From an uncultured Porphyromonadaceae bacterium (GTDB lineage Bacteria; Bacteroidota; Bacteroidia; Bacteroidales; Muribaculaceae): DNA of 41,906 nt. Position numbers and translations under genes: made by a program. Within the stretch, counting starts at the first letter, position 1. Every line of letters begins with the position of its first letter. This document shows, one piece after another, positions 6,103 to 14,469 of this stretch. The DNA lies in the NCBI GenBank assembly GCA_902489275.1, contig CABTZK010000019.1:1-41906 (forward strand). The letters run 5' to 3'. The notes below the pieces were generated by a model. The model had not been told where the DNA came from. It saw only the letters and a list, made by a program, of their open reading frames with translations, and searched no databases.

Positions 6103-7731
6103 ATGAGAAGTGAACTCATCGTTGACGTACAAACGGCCGACATATCGACCGCCCTGCTCGAAGACGGGCGGCTCGTATCGCTGCAAAAGGAGTCAAGAGA
6201 CGCCTCTTTTGCCGTCGGCAACCTCTACTTTGCCAAGGTAAAGAAAATCATGCCGGGGTTGAATGCCGCATTTGTCAATGTGGGATACTCCAAAGACGCA
6301 TTCCTTCATTACCTTGATTTAGGGTCACAATTCAGCACCTACACGGAATTCATCAAGCAGGTGCGCGAAAAATCGGGGAAAAGGCCCGTCAGCCTGTCTA
6401 AAATCAAGCTGAAGCCCGACATCAACAAGCACGGATCGGTCTCCGACGTGCTCAAGCCAGGGCAGGAGCTCATTGTCCAAGTGGCCAAAGAGCCCATATC
6501 GACCAAAGGCCCCCGACTCACCACCGAAATCTCGTTTACAGGCCGCTTTATGGTTCTGACTCCATTCAACAACAAGATTTCGGTCTCGCAAAAAATTAAG
6601 AACTCTGCCGAAAAGATGCGCCTGCGCCGGCTGATCGAGAGCATCAAGCCTACCAACTTTGGCGTGATCATACGCACTTCGGCCGAGAACAAGCGCGCCG
6701 CCGAATTGAATGCCGAAATGAAAGTGCTCGTGAAATGCTGGGACGAAGCTGTCGCCAAGATGCAGGATGCCAAGCCGCCATGCCTCCTCTACGAGGAAGA
6801 AAGCAGGGCCGTGAGCCTCATACGCGACATTTTCAGCCCCGATTTCGAGAACATCCACGTCAATCATGCCGAGGTGTTTGAGCAAATTCACAAATATGTG
6901 AGCCTAATCGCCCCCGAGCGCAGTGAAATCGTGAAACTCTACACCGACGAGATTCCCGTCTTCGACAAGTTTAATGTCACCAGGCAAATCAAGTCGTCAT
7001 TTGGGAAAACGGTCTCATTCAAATCGGGAGCATACATCATTATTGAAAGCACCGAAGCACTGCATGTGATAGACGTGAACTCGGGCAACCGCTCTAAAGC
7101 CTCGAGCGACCAGGAGAGCAACGCACTCGATGTGAATTTGCTCGCTGCCGATGAGATTGCCCGGCAATTGCGGCTGCGCGACATGGGCGGCATCATTGTC
7201 ATCGACTACATCGACATGGCAAAAGCCGACCACCGGCAGACGCTCTACGAACACATGCGAGAAGTGATGCAGAAAGACCGGGCGCGGCACAACATCTTGC
7301 CATTGAGCAAGTTTGGCCTCATGCAAATCACGCGCCAGCGCGTGCGCCCGGCACTCGACATCGTCACTGCCGAGACTTGCCCATCGTGTGGAGGGAAGGG
7401 CGAGATTCAGCCTTCGCTGCTGTTCACCGATATGCTCAAGGACAAGATTGACTATCTCGTCAACTCCTTGCATATCTCCAATTTTGTGATGTATGTCCAT
7501 CCTTTTGTTGACGCCTATTTGAAGAAAGGAATTTTCAGTGAGTTCTTCAAGTGGAAACGCGAGTACGGGCGCAAGTTTAAAATCTTGCCAGACCAGAACT
7601 TGACCTACTTGCAATACAAGGTGTTCGACAAAGATAGAAACGAAATTGACCTGAAAGAAGAGAAAGACACAAGCAGTTCGCAGAGCAAGAAAGAACGTCG
7701 CTCCAAGAACCACCAGGAAGATAACAGTTGA
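6103..7731 (+). CDS. rng: Ribonuclease E/G family endoribonuclease
   Basis: A 542-aa RNase E/G family protein. The N-terminal S1-like RNA-binding region is around GNLYFAKVKKIMPGLNAAFVNVG (39-61), and the DNase-I-like catalytic part holds the two metal-binding aspartates, D324 in HVIDVNSGN and D368 in GGIIVIDYIDM. The Zn-link cysteines C426 and C429 (CPSCGGKGE) join subunits in the tetramer. It lacks the long C-terminal scaffold of RNase E, and the tail after 520 is charged and low-complexity. In E. coli these enzymes process rRNA/tRNA precursors and start mRNA decay. The gene follows HU and the COX24-like gene and ends at a clear terminator. Confidence 0.93.
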   Translation: MRSELIVDVQTADISTALLEDGRLVSLQKESRDASFAVGNLYFAKVKKIMPGLNAAFVNVGYSKDAFLHYLDLGSQFSTYTEFIKQVREKSGKRPVSLSKIKLKPDINKHGSVSDVLKPGQELIVQVAKEPISTKGPRLTTEISFTGRFMVLTPFNNKISVSQKIKNSAEKMRLRRLIESIKPTNFGVIIRTSAENKRAAELNAEMKVLVKCWDEAVAKMQDAKPPCLLYEEESRAVSLIRDIFSPDFENIHVNHAEVFEQIHKYVSLIAPERSEIVKLYTDEIPVFDKFNVTRQIKSSFGKTVSFKSGAYIIIESTEALHVIDVNSGNRSKASSDQESNALDVNLLAADEIARQLRLRDMGGIIVIDYIDMAKADHRQTLYEHMREVMQKDRARHNILPLSKFGLMQITRQRVRPALDIVTAETCPSCGGKGEIQPSLLFTDMLKDKIDYLVNSLHISNFVMYVHPFVDAYLKKGIFSEFFKWKREYGRKFKILPDQNLTYLQYKVFDKDRNEIDLKEEKDTSSSQSKKERRSKNHQEDNS

Positions 7732-7763
7732 CTGTGCCGTTGGCCACAGTCGAGTTTTCGATT

Positions 7764-7801
7764 CCGCGCGGCCGCAATACCAAGGTCGCGCGGCTTTTTT
7801 C
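7764..7801 (+). terminator. Terminator after the RNase G gene
   Basis: CCGCGCG (7764-7770) pairs with CGCGCGG (7787-7793) and is followed by a T tract from 7795. Confidence 0.8.
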
Positions 7802-7888
7802 CGGCTTTTTCCCTTATAGGAAATCCTGTCTTGCGCGGCTGAGTGGCTGGAATGGCTTGGCGGGCGCACTCGTTTCTTTTTCCTGCTA

Positions 7889-7919
7889 TTGGTTGCGAGA
7901 GAAAAAATGATTATTTTTG
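7889..7919 (+). promoter_or_regulatory. Promoter of the ABC importer operon
   Basis: TTG (7889-7891), 20 nt, TATTTTTG (7912-7919). The start codon of the lipoprotein gene is at 7924, only four bases after the -7 box, so the transcript would be leaderless or nearly so. Confidence 0.6.
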
Positions 7920-7923
7920 CAGA

Positions 7924-9027
7924 ATGAGACTGAAAAACGTTGTCCTACTATTCATGCTTTTGCTGCTGGCCGGGTGTCAGCAGAAGAAGGCTGCCGACGC
8001 ACAGGCTTCCCCAAAGCAGGCGCGCCTGCTCACAATGACCCAGAAACAGGGCTATCTGCAAGTTGATGTCCAAGACCCCTGGCACGACGGGCGCGTGCTG
8101 CACACCTATTTGCTCGTCCCTCGCGACTCGGTGCTGCCCAAGGACTTGCCACAAGGTACGCTGGTGCGTACACCCCTCCAGAATGCCTTGGTGTATAGTG
8201 AGGTGCACACGAGCGTGATGCGCGAGCTTGGCGGCTTTGACGCGGTGAAAGGCGTGACCGATGTGAACTACTTTACCGATTCGGCGGTGATTAACCGGGT
8301 CAAGGCTGGCAAGATTGCCGACTGCGGCAACTCGCAATCGCCCACCATCGAGAAAGTGATTGCCATGAGGCCCGATGCCATCCTGCTCTCGCCTTTCCAA
8401 GATGCCACTTACGGTCAAATCGAGAAACTCAACATTCCCATTATCGAGTGCGCCGACTATCTGGAGTACACGCCGCTGGGACGCGCCGAGTGGGTGCGAT
8501 TCTATGGCGCGCTGCTGGGCAAGCGGCAGGCAGCCGATAGCCTCTATGAGGCTGTGGCCAAGCGTTACAATGCCATCAAGGACAAGGTCGCCCCAGTGAC
8601 TCACAAGCCCATGGTGATTACCGAGATGGTGATGAGTGGCGTGTGGGCTGTGCCTGGCGGGAAAAGCTACATGGCTCGCGTGATTGCCGATGCCGGCGGA
8701 GACTATCCGTGGGCTGACGATGAGCGCACGGGCTCGATTTCGCTCGATTTCAACCAAGTGCTGGCCAAGGCGCAAAATGCCGACTTTTGGTTGCTGAAGT
8801 GGACCAATATCAACACGCTGGCCGACTTGCAGGGGCAATATGACCTCAACAAGAATTTCAAGGCTTTTAAAGAAAAGAAAGTATGGGTGTGCGACACGGG
8901 TAAGAGCCACTTTTTCGTGACAGCTCCTTTCCATCCCGATTTGCTGCTGGGCGACTTCGCCGCTGTGCTGCACCCTGAGTTGTTCCCCGGGTATCAGTTC
9001 AAGTTCTATAATCAATTGACCAAGTGA
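7924..9027 (+). CDS. ABC importer substrate-binding lipoprotein (BtuF/FepB type)
   Basis: A 367-aa lipoprotein: hydrophobic signal with lipobox LLAGC, cysteine at 18. It belongs to the class III periplasmic binding proteins (TroA/BtuF fold), which deliver cobalamin, siderophores or heme. Typical segments are YSEVHTSVMRELGGFDAVKGVTD, IEKVIAMRPDAILLSPF, IPIIECADYLEYTPLGRAEWVRFYGALLGK and FNQVLAKAQNADFWLL. It heads an operon with a FecCD permease (62-base gap) and an ATPase (22-base gap). The substrate cannot be deduced. The frame is open upstream to 7843, but only this ATG gives a proper lipoprotein signal. Confidence 0.85.
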   Translation: MRLKNVVLLFMLLLLAGCQQKKAADAQASPKQARLLTMTQKQGYLQVDVQDPWHDGRVLHTYLLVPRDSVLPKDLPQGTLVRTPLQNALVYSEVHTSVMRELGGFDAVKGVTDVNYFTDSAVINRVKAGKIADCGNSQSPTIEKVIAMRPDAILLSPFQDATYGQIEKLNIPIIECADYLEYTPLGRAEWVRFYGALLGKRQAADSLYEAVAKRYNAIKDKVAPVTHKPMVITEMVMSGVWAVPGGKSYMARVIADAGGDYPWADDERTGSISLDFNQVLAKAQNADFWLLKWTNINTLADLQGQYDLNKNFKAFKEKKVWVCDTGKSHFFVTAPFHPDLLLGDFAAVLHPELFPGYQFKFYNQLTK

Positions 9028-9089
9028 TGGTGCATTGTCTGCACCATGGCAGCCGTGCATGATCGCGTAGAAGAGGGAAGACGATTGAA

Positions 9090-10127
9090 ATGAAAAAAAA
9101 CTACAGGTTTCCCGTCACGATAGCGCTGCTTGTGGCAACGCTGCTTGCGCTGGCCGTAGCTTGCTTGCTGCTGGGCAGCGTCGACATCGATGCCGCAGCG
9201 GTGTGGAGCATCTTGAGCGGGAAGGGGAGTGGCAACGAGGCCTGGGACATCATTATCTTGCAGTCGCGCATCCCCATGATTGTCACGGCAGCGCTGGCTG
9301 GCGCAGCGTTGGCCATTTCTGGCTTGCTGTTGCAAACCACCTTCAACAACCCCTTGGCCGGTCCATCGATTTTGGGCGTGTCGGCGGGCGCAGGCTTAGG
9401 GGTGGCCATTGTGATGCTTGCCATGGGCGGCACACTGGGCGGGATGTTTGGCGGCAATGTGGGCAGTTACTTGGCAACGCTCATCGGGGCGTTTTCAGGT
9501 GCTGGCGCGGTGTTGCTCGTCCTGATTGTGTTCTCGTCGATTGTGCGCAGCAGCACGATGCTGCTCATTATCGGTATTCTCGTGAGCTACCTTGCTGCCA
9601 GTGTGATTCAGTTGCTCAACTCGGTGGCGAGCCAGGAGGGTGTGCACAGTTATGTGGCCTGGGGATTTGGCAATTTCTCGGGTGTCTCTATGGAGCAGAT
9701 GCCCGTCTATGCGACACTCATCGGGGGAATGCTGTTCCTGTCGTTTTTCCTGGTCAAGCCACTCAACGCCTTGCTGCTGGGCACGCGATATGCCGAGAAT
9801 TTAGGGGTCAATACAAAGTACACACGCGTCAGGCTGCTCGTCATCACGGGCGTGCTCACGGCGGTCGTGACGGCTTTTTGTGGCCCTATCGGCTTTCTGG
9901 GCTTGGTGGTGCCTCACATTGCGCGCCTCACGCTCTCCACGAGCAATCATAGCAAGCTCATTCCCGCAACGATGCTGGCAGGCGCCGACATCGCGTTACT
10001 GTGTGCCTTGTTGAGTGCGGGCAGCGGGCATGGCGTGATTCCAATCAATGCCATCACGCCCATCATCGGTGTGCCCATCATCTTGTATATTATCTTGAAT
10101 CGCAAAAAGATACAATACTTTAACTAA
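9090..10127 (+). CDS. FecCD-family ABC transporter permease
   Basis: A 345-aa polytopic inner-membrane protein of the BtuC/FecCD family. Family signatures are LQSRIPMIVTAALAGAALAISGLLLQTTFNNPLAGP (in pieces), ILGVSAGAGLG, GTRYAENLGVN, and GPIGFLGLVVPHIARL, the loop that touches the ATPase, followed by a C-terminal GVPIILYIILNRK. It forms the dimeric channel of a type II importer for iron complexes, heme or cobalamin. Middle gene of the three-gene importer operon. Confidence 0.92.
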   Translation: MKKNYRFPVTIALLVATLLALAVACLLLGSVDIDAAAVWSILSGKGSGNEAWDIIILQSRIPMIVTAALAGAALAISGLLLQTTFNNPLAGPSILGVSAGAGLGVAIVMLAMGGTLGGMFGGNVGSYLATLIGAFSGAGAVLLVLIVFSSIVRSSTMLLIIGILVSYLAASVIQLLNSVASQEGVHSYVAWGFGNFSGVSMEQMPVYATLIGGMLFLSFFLVKPLNALLLGTRYAENLGVNTKYTRVRLLVITGVLTAVVTAFCGPIGFLGLVVPHIARLTLSTSNHSKLIPATMLAGADIALLCALLSAGSGHGVIPINAITPIIGVPIILYIILNRKKIQYFN

Positions 10128-10149
10128 TGCGTGTCGCTCTGGGGGGTGA

Positions 10150-10962
10150 ATGGGCGATTTCCAAGCGATGCACGATGAATGTGACAACATGCTTTACCAA
10201 ACAAGAAATCTGGCAGTGGGATATGCCCATGGAAAGAGAAAAACGACATTGCTCTCGGGCTTGAACCTCAATTTAGAGGCAGGGCACTTGGTGGCTTTGC
10301 TGGGGCAGAATGGCGCGGGCAAGTCAACGCTGTTGCGCGCGCTCACTTGCGCCACCCGCCCCATTGCTGGCACAATTGAGTATAACGGCGTGGACCTCAA
10401 TCACATCACGCAGCGCGAGCGCAGCCGTCTCATCGGCCTGGTCTCAACCGACCGCATCCAGGCTGGAGCGCTCACGGTGAGGGAGCTGGTGGAACTGGGG
10501 CGGCAGCCCTACACGGGATTGCTTGGCCGGCTCGATCACAGGGACCACGAGGTGGCGCAAGAGTCGATGGAGCGTGTGGGAATTGCGACGAAGGCCGATG
10601 GCTATGTGGCGCAGTTGAGCGACGGCGAGCGCCAGAAGGCGATGATTGCCCGTGCGTTGGCCCAGCGCACACCCGTGATTATGCTCGACGAGCCTACGGC
10701 CTTTCTCGATGCCGCCAGTCGCATCGAGACCATGCAACTGCTCGCCACCCTTGCCCACGACCAGGGAAAGGCGATCTTGCTCTCGACCCACGACATCAGC
10801 CGCAGCCTGCTGCTCACCGACGAGTTGTGGCTCATCACCCGCGACCGCCAAGTCCTCACGGGACCCACTGCCGAAATGCTGGCCAGCGATGCCATGAACC
10901 AAGTGTTCACCAACCGACGCGTCACTTTCAACCCCGAGCATTGCGACTATCAGTCACGCTAA
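10150..10962 (+). CDS. ABC transporter ATP-binding protein (BtuD/FepC type)
   Basis: The ATPase of the importer, 270 aa if started at the first ATG. Walker A GQNGAGKST (52-60), signature LSDGER (156-161), Walker B VIMLDE (176-181) and the switch histidine in LSTHD (214) are intact. The start is uncertain: ATG at 10150 follows a GGGGGG stretch, while ATG at 10168 or 10189 (MLYQTRNL) would remove a tail not conserved in the family. The C-terminus has an additional 50 residues after the H-loop, normal for this family. Last gene of the operon. Confidence 0.9.
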   Translation: MGDFQAMHDECDNMLYQTRNLAVGYAHGKRKTTLLSGLNLNLEAGHLVALLGQNGAGKSTLLRALTCATRPIAGTIEYNGVDLNHITQRERSRLIGLVSTDRIQAGALTVRELVELGRQPYTGLLGRLDHRDHEVAQESMERVGIATKADGYVAQLSDGERQKAMIARALAQRTPVIMLDEPTAFLDAASRIETMQLLATLAHDQGKAILLSTHDISRSLLLTDELWLITRDRQVLTGPTAEMLASDAMNQVFTNRRVTFNPEHCDYQSR

Positions 10963-10964
10963 AG

Positions 10965-10997
10965 CCCCCGAAGAATCAAGATTGAAGAATCCGGGGG
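10965..10997 (+). terminator. Possible terminator of the importer operon
   Basis: CCCCCG (10965-10970) pairs with CGGGGG (10992-10997) across a 21-base loop just after the stop codon. The following sequence is A/T-rich but has no clean T tract, so termination is plausible rather than certain. Confidence 0.45.
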
Positions 10998-11024
10998 AAT
11001 GAAAATATTATTTCTTGGTAAAAT

Positions 11025-11055
11025 TTTGGCATTTCAATAAAAAAATGTATCTTTG
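11025..11055 (+). promoter_or_regulatory. Promoter of tRNA-Thr
   Basis: TTTG (11025-11028), 19 nt, TATCTTTG (11048-11055): a full consensus promoter 43 bases before the tRNA. Confidence 0.75.
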
Positions 11056-11098
11056 CCACCGCAAAACAAAAAGCGATGCCACTGTGAGTGTCGCATTA

Positions 11099-11171
11099 GC
11101 CGCAATAGCTCAGTTGGTAGAGCATTTCATTCGTAACGAAAAGGTCGCGGGTTCGAGTCCCGCTCGCGGCT
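11099..11171 (+). tRNA. tRNA-Thr (anticodon CGU)
   Basis: A 73-base cloverleaf with acceptor GCCGCAA/TCGCGGC, D arm GCTC/GAGC, anticodon loop TTCGTAA (anticodon CGT, reading ACG), five-base variable loop and T arm GCGGG/CCCGC with loop TTCGAGT. No CCA is encoded. Two stem positions are A-C mismatches: A6-C67 in the acceptor and A31-C39 at the bottom of the anticodon stem. It has its own consensus promoter and terminator, so it is probably functional. Confidence 0.9.
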
Positions 11172-11176
11172 CGCGA

Positions 11177-11211
11177 AAGCGCCCCACGGCAAGTGAGGGC
11201 GCTTCTTTTTG
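11177..11211 (+). terminator. Terminator of tRNA-Thr
   Basis: AAGCGCCC (11177-11184) / GGGCGCTT (11197-11204) followed by TTCTTTTT. Its T tract overlaps the -33 element of the rfbC promoter. Confidence 0.8.
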
Positions 11212-11239
11212 CTTATATGGAGAGATTAGGGTATCTTTG
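11208..11239 (+). promoter_or_regulatory. Promoter of rfbC
   Basis: TTTG (11208-11211), 20 nt, TATCTTTG (11232-11239); the ATG is at 11267, so the leader is about 20 nt. Confidence 0.7.
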
Positions 11240-11266
11240 CAGGAGAATTATAACTGATTAATCGCA

Positions 11267-11830
11267 ATGGAATTCATTGAGCAATACATAAAAGGAGTGT
11301 GGGTCATCACGCCCAAGCGTTTTGGCGACGCGCGGGGTTACTTCAGCGAGGTGTTTAAGAAGACTGAATTCTTTGCCCACGTGGGGCCTGTGGAGTTCTT
11401 GCAGGACAACGAGTCATTTTCGAGTTATGGCGTGTTGCGTGGCCTGCATTTCCAAAAGGGGAAGTTCGCTCAGGCCAAGCTGGTCAGGGTCTCGCGTGGC
11501 AAGGTGCTCGACGTGGCAGTCGACTTGCGTGCTGGCAGTCCCACCTTTGGCCGCCATGTCGTTGTGGAGTTGAGCGCCAGCGAGGGAACGCAATTGTTCA
11601 TTCCCCGTGGCTTTGCCCATGGCTTCGTCGTGCTTAGCGAGGTGGCGCAGTTCCAGTACAAAGTCGACAATGTGTATGCCCCCCAGAGCGAGGCTACCTT
11701 GCGCTTCGACGACCCGGAGTTGGGCATTGACTGGCGTGTCGCGCGTGAGCAAATGCTCCTGAGCGACAAGGACACGCGCGGCATGTCGCTAAGCGATGTC
11801 CGGAAGATGATTCAGCAAGTTGACGCATAG
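11267..11830 (+). CDS. rfbC: dTDP-4-dehydrorhamnose 3,5-epimerase
   Basis: A 187-aa cupin-fold epimerase converting dTDP-4-dehydro-6-deoxy-glucose to the L-lyxo form in dTDP-L-rhamnose synthesis. Conserved pieces are GDARGYFSEVF (20-30), FLQDNESFSSYGVLRGLHFQ with the catalytic histidine H61, the PRGFAHGF motif (113-120), and the catalytic tyrosine Y131 in QFQYKVDN. Length is typical. It is isolated here: the other rml genes are not in the window. It is the last core gene before the accessory island. Confidence 0.93.
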   Translation: MEFIEQYIKGVWVITPKRFGDARGYFSEVFKKTEFFAHVGPVEFLQDNESFSSYGVLRGLHFQKGKFAQAKLVRVSRGKVLDVAVDLRAGSPTFGRHVVVELSASEGTQLFIPRGFAHGFVVLSEVAQFQYKVDNVYAPQSEATLRFDDPELGIDWRVAREQMLLSDKDTRGMSLSDVRKMIQQVDA

Positions 11831-11941
11831 AGTCGCCTTCCAGATCGTTTTCATTTCACGATAAATAACGTGAGTGATGAATTTAGAATAATGCAAGTTG
11901 CGTGTCCAATGTTCTTTGTAGATTTGGTACAAGGCATTTTA

Positions 11942-12355
11942 GGAAATTTGTGCTATACCACTGAACAACTTATGAATATGTATCCTCTGGTTTCGGCAGA
12001 CACGAAGCAGTGTGCTGTTCACAAAGTTGATACTTGTACGTTTCCCCAAAAGCGCCTTTTTTGATGAACAAGGCAAGAGAAATGACAACCTCCTTTTGGA
12101 GTTCGATGAAACGGTTGTGTGAGACAACTTGCGGGAACAAATGGCGAAGATCACGGCATACTTTTTCAAGATAGAAATGCTTCAGGCATTGATAGGCGGA
12201 ATCGTGAAAGAGGATCATGATAAGCATGATTTCTGCCTTCGACATCGTGGAGTCACGATGATATTTTCTCTCATTAGCTGGCTTTAGTGTATATTTGCTA
12301 CCATGGTATCAAAAAACTTACAGATCCCATCTGCCATACAAAATATTTTCGTAAT
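11942..12355 (-). pseudogene. Remnant of an IS982-family transposase
   Basis: Read on the minus strand in three frames, the sequence gives ITKIFCMADGICKFFDTM, then KYTLKPANERKYHRDSTMSK with AEIMLIMILFHDSAYQCLKHF, and last INFVNSTLLRVCRNQRIHIH. These are consecutive parts of the IS982-type transposase seen in Bacteroidetes. Frameshifts lie near 12290-12300 and near the A6 run at about 12060-12075. The first catalytic aspartate of the usual FVDST is Asn, the proper start codon is missing, and homology stops after HKLFSGIAQ, so the C-terminal half is gone. Terminal inverted repeats were not identified. It is inactive and marks past insertion at the island edge. Confidence 0.75.
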
Positions 12356-12508
12356 TCTGGAAGATTTTTATAATCTCCTTAGACAAAGGAGATTGGGCAT
12401 AAAGGCAATAAATGAGATAATGATTTGGCAACCGTATCTATTTCTGCGCTTTGCTGTGAGTTGCTTTCATTGTCACTCGTCTTAGGACAAAGGTAGCAAT
12501 AAAAATTG

Positions 12509-12554
12509 GAATACCTCAAATGCAATGGAGCTTTTTCTCCAATTTGAGGTATTC
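12509..12554 (-). terminator. Terminator of the Gabija-like operon
   Basis: GAATACCTCAAAT (12509-12521) pairs perfectly with ATTTGAGGTATTC (12542-12554), with a further inner stem TGGAG/CTCCA beyond a four-base bulge. On the minus strand it is followed by a T5 run (complement of 12501-12505). It lies 58 bases after the helicase stop. Confidence 0.8.
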
Positions 12555-12612
12555 TATGTTTATACTGTAAATTGACGGCTGATACATATGCTCTTTGCTC
12601 TAAACAATCAGT

Positions 12613-14469
12613 TTATACAATCGTTTGTTTTGGAAGCAAACTCGATTTTTTTCTAAGAGACCAATCACCCCAAGGCATCTTTCTTTTTTGAGGATAACAA
12701 ATATAAAGATGTCTTTGAGCTCTAGTAATTGCAACATATAGGTTATTTTTCTCTTGTTGCATTTCAATGCTATTGTTCCCTTTTTTAATAGCACGATAAT
12801 CGGGGAATGTACCTTCATCCATGCCCACAAGGAATACTACTACAGCTTGTTGACCTTTCATAGTGTGGACTGTGCTCAATGTAACCCCTTCTACATCCAA
12901 AGAAGCAACCGAGGTTTGTCCCAACGACATTGCATTACGAAAAGCAGACAAAGAATAGTTTGTTACACTCTTAGCATAAGAACTCCAATGATGTTTTAAT
13001 AATTCAAATTCATCAAAAACAGCCATAGCTTCATCTGTCGATTTAAAATCCGAAGCGTTAGAGGCTTTTAAAGTATTCAATACAGATTTGATGGTTTGAT
13101 ACATATTACTACCATCATCTTTCAATAGTGAAGCTTGCTGTACGACTTCTTTTAAGAATGCATCGCTAATATTTTCTACGACTTGTTCTAATGATTTACA
13201 ATGGCTCACGCCTACGATAGACTGTAGCATATCAAGATGCAATCTATCATAGGGGTTGGTTCGTACTACCATAGCCAAATCAAAGGCTTTAGCAGCAGTG
13301 GATGCAAATTCCAAACCTGCTCCTGTAGTTTTATAATGATATGGCAAGTTACTACTCTTTAATTGCTCTTCAATCTTTCCAAGAACAAATTTATTTCTAG
13401 CAAGTATTGCAATATCAGAATAACTCAATTTTCCGTCATAACCTTCTATTTCAGTACCAACCAATGATTTTATACCACTTACTACTTCTTGCGCTTCCTC
13501 ACATGGTGTATCATAAGCATATTCCTTACAAACGCCCGTATAAGGTAAGGTTACATCTAAGGTGTCATCATGCACTACCTTTTGTGCATAATCCAAAATC
13601 GCCTTAGCACTTCGATAATTCTCATTTAGGTTATATACGGTTGGATTGTAGTCATTCACAAACCAATCATCCATATATTTACTGCTTGAACCATTAAAGG
13701 CATATATGGATTGTTTAGTGTCGCCCACCAGCATTACGTTTTTATGCTCACCACCAGTAATTGCACGAAGAACCATGTATTGAGCCTTGTTTAAATCCTG
13801 AGCCTCGTCCACACAAATGTATGTAAAACTTCTTCGATATAAGTCCGCGATTCTTGGGTTATGTATCAGTAATTGGTAAGCATTAAGCAACAAATCATCA
13901 AAATCAATTGCGTTTAGCGAATCCATCTGCTCTCTATAACTTAAATATAGATTACGCATCTGCTCATCTTTAATAACCTTAGACAGTTCGTTATCTAAAA
14001 TAACAGACCGTTTTATAAGGCTGATATTATCCAATGCCCGATAAAGAGTTTCTCTACGTTCTTTATCATTAAGCCTCCTATACCACTGGCTCAATGATGG
14101 AGTTCCTGTAATTGTTTCTTCCAAAATCTTCTTTCTGTCATCATCTGCAAAGATTTGCGGCATTGTCACAAATCTTGTAGCGGCAATATGGCTTTCAATG
14201 ATTGATTCGCATAGACCATGGAAAGTTGCAACAAAAACATGCTCCAGTAGATTTTCATCCACTTCCGCAAGTCTTGTCCTAATCTCTTCACAAGCCTTGT
14301 TGGTAAACGTAATCGCCAAAACCTTACGTTTAGTCATACTAGCCAACATTTTTATACGTTCCACAAGTACTCTTGTCTTGCCACTTCCGGCACTTGCTCG
14401 TACTAAAATTGCGCCATTTTTCAATGATGCAATTTCTTGTTGTTTGGGAGATAGCTTTATCTTACACAT
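12613..14469 (-). CDS. gajB: UvrD/Rep-like superfamily 1 helicase (GajB-like)
   Basis: A 618-aa SF1A helicase. Motifs in order: Q motif LSPKQQEI (6-13), Walker A ASAGSGKT (25-32), Ia ITFTNKA (53-59), motif II DEAQD (221-225), motif III GDTKQSIYAFNG (249-260), motif IV near NLNENYRSAKAIL, motif V VEGVTLSTVHTMKGQ and VI YVAITRAQ close to the C-terminus. It overlaps the upstream OLD nuclease gene by eight bases, the arrangement of class 2 OLD/UvrD pairs known as Gabija, in which GajB partners the GajA nuclease in anti-phage defence. It lacks the long 2B-domain expansions of true UvrD/RecB. A chromosomal Rep/UvrD is unlikely given the AT-rich island setting. Confidence 0.8.
   Translation of the reverse strand: MCKIKLSPKQQEIASLKNGAILVRASAGSGKTRVLVERIKMLASMTKRKVLAITFTNKACEEIRTRLAEVDENLLEHVFVATFHGLCESIIESHIAATRFVTMPQIFADDDRKKILEETITGTPSLSQWYRRLNDKERRETLYRALDNISLIKRSVILDNELSKVIKDEQMRNLYLSYREQMDSLNAIDFDDLLLNAYQLLIHNPRIADLYRRSFTYICVDEAQDLNKAQYMVLRAITGGEHKNVMLVGDTKQSIYAFNGSSSKYMDDWFVNDYNPTVYNLNENYRSAKAILDYAQKVVHDDTLDVTLPYTGVCKEYAYDTPCEEAQEVVSGIKSLVGTEIEGYDGKLSYSDIAILARNKFVLGKIEEQLKSSNLPYHYKTTGAGLEFASTAAKAFDLAMVVRTNPYDRLHLDMLQSIVGVSHCKSLEQVVENISDAFLKEVVQQASLLKDDGSNMYQTIKSVLNTLKASNASDFKSTDEAMAVFDEFELLKHHWSSYAKSVTNYSLSAFRNAMSLGQTSVASLDVEGVTLSTVHTMKGQQAVVVFLVGMDEGTFPDYRAIKKGNNSIEMQQEKNNLYVAITRAQRHLYICYPQKRKMPWGDWSLRKKSSLLPKQTIV

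Noticed and set aside
7948..9060. A 370-codon minus-strand frame opposite the importer lipoprotein gene
   Set aside because: Histidine/glutamine-rich composition typical of reverse-frame translation; the plus strand holds an obvious ABC transporter operon.
11099..11171. tRNA-Thr as the island's attachment site
   Set aside because: The island begins about 660 bases later, after the intact rfbC gene, and I found no repeat of the tRNA 3' end at the right border.
11870..12064. A 64-codon plus-strand frame after rfbC
   Set aside because: It runs antisense to the decayed IS982 transposase and starts with no domain I can recognise.
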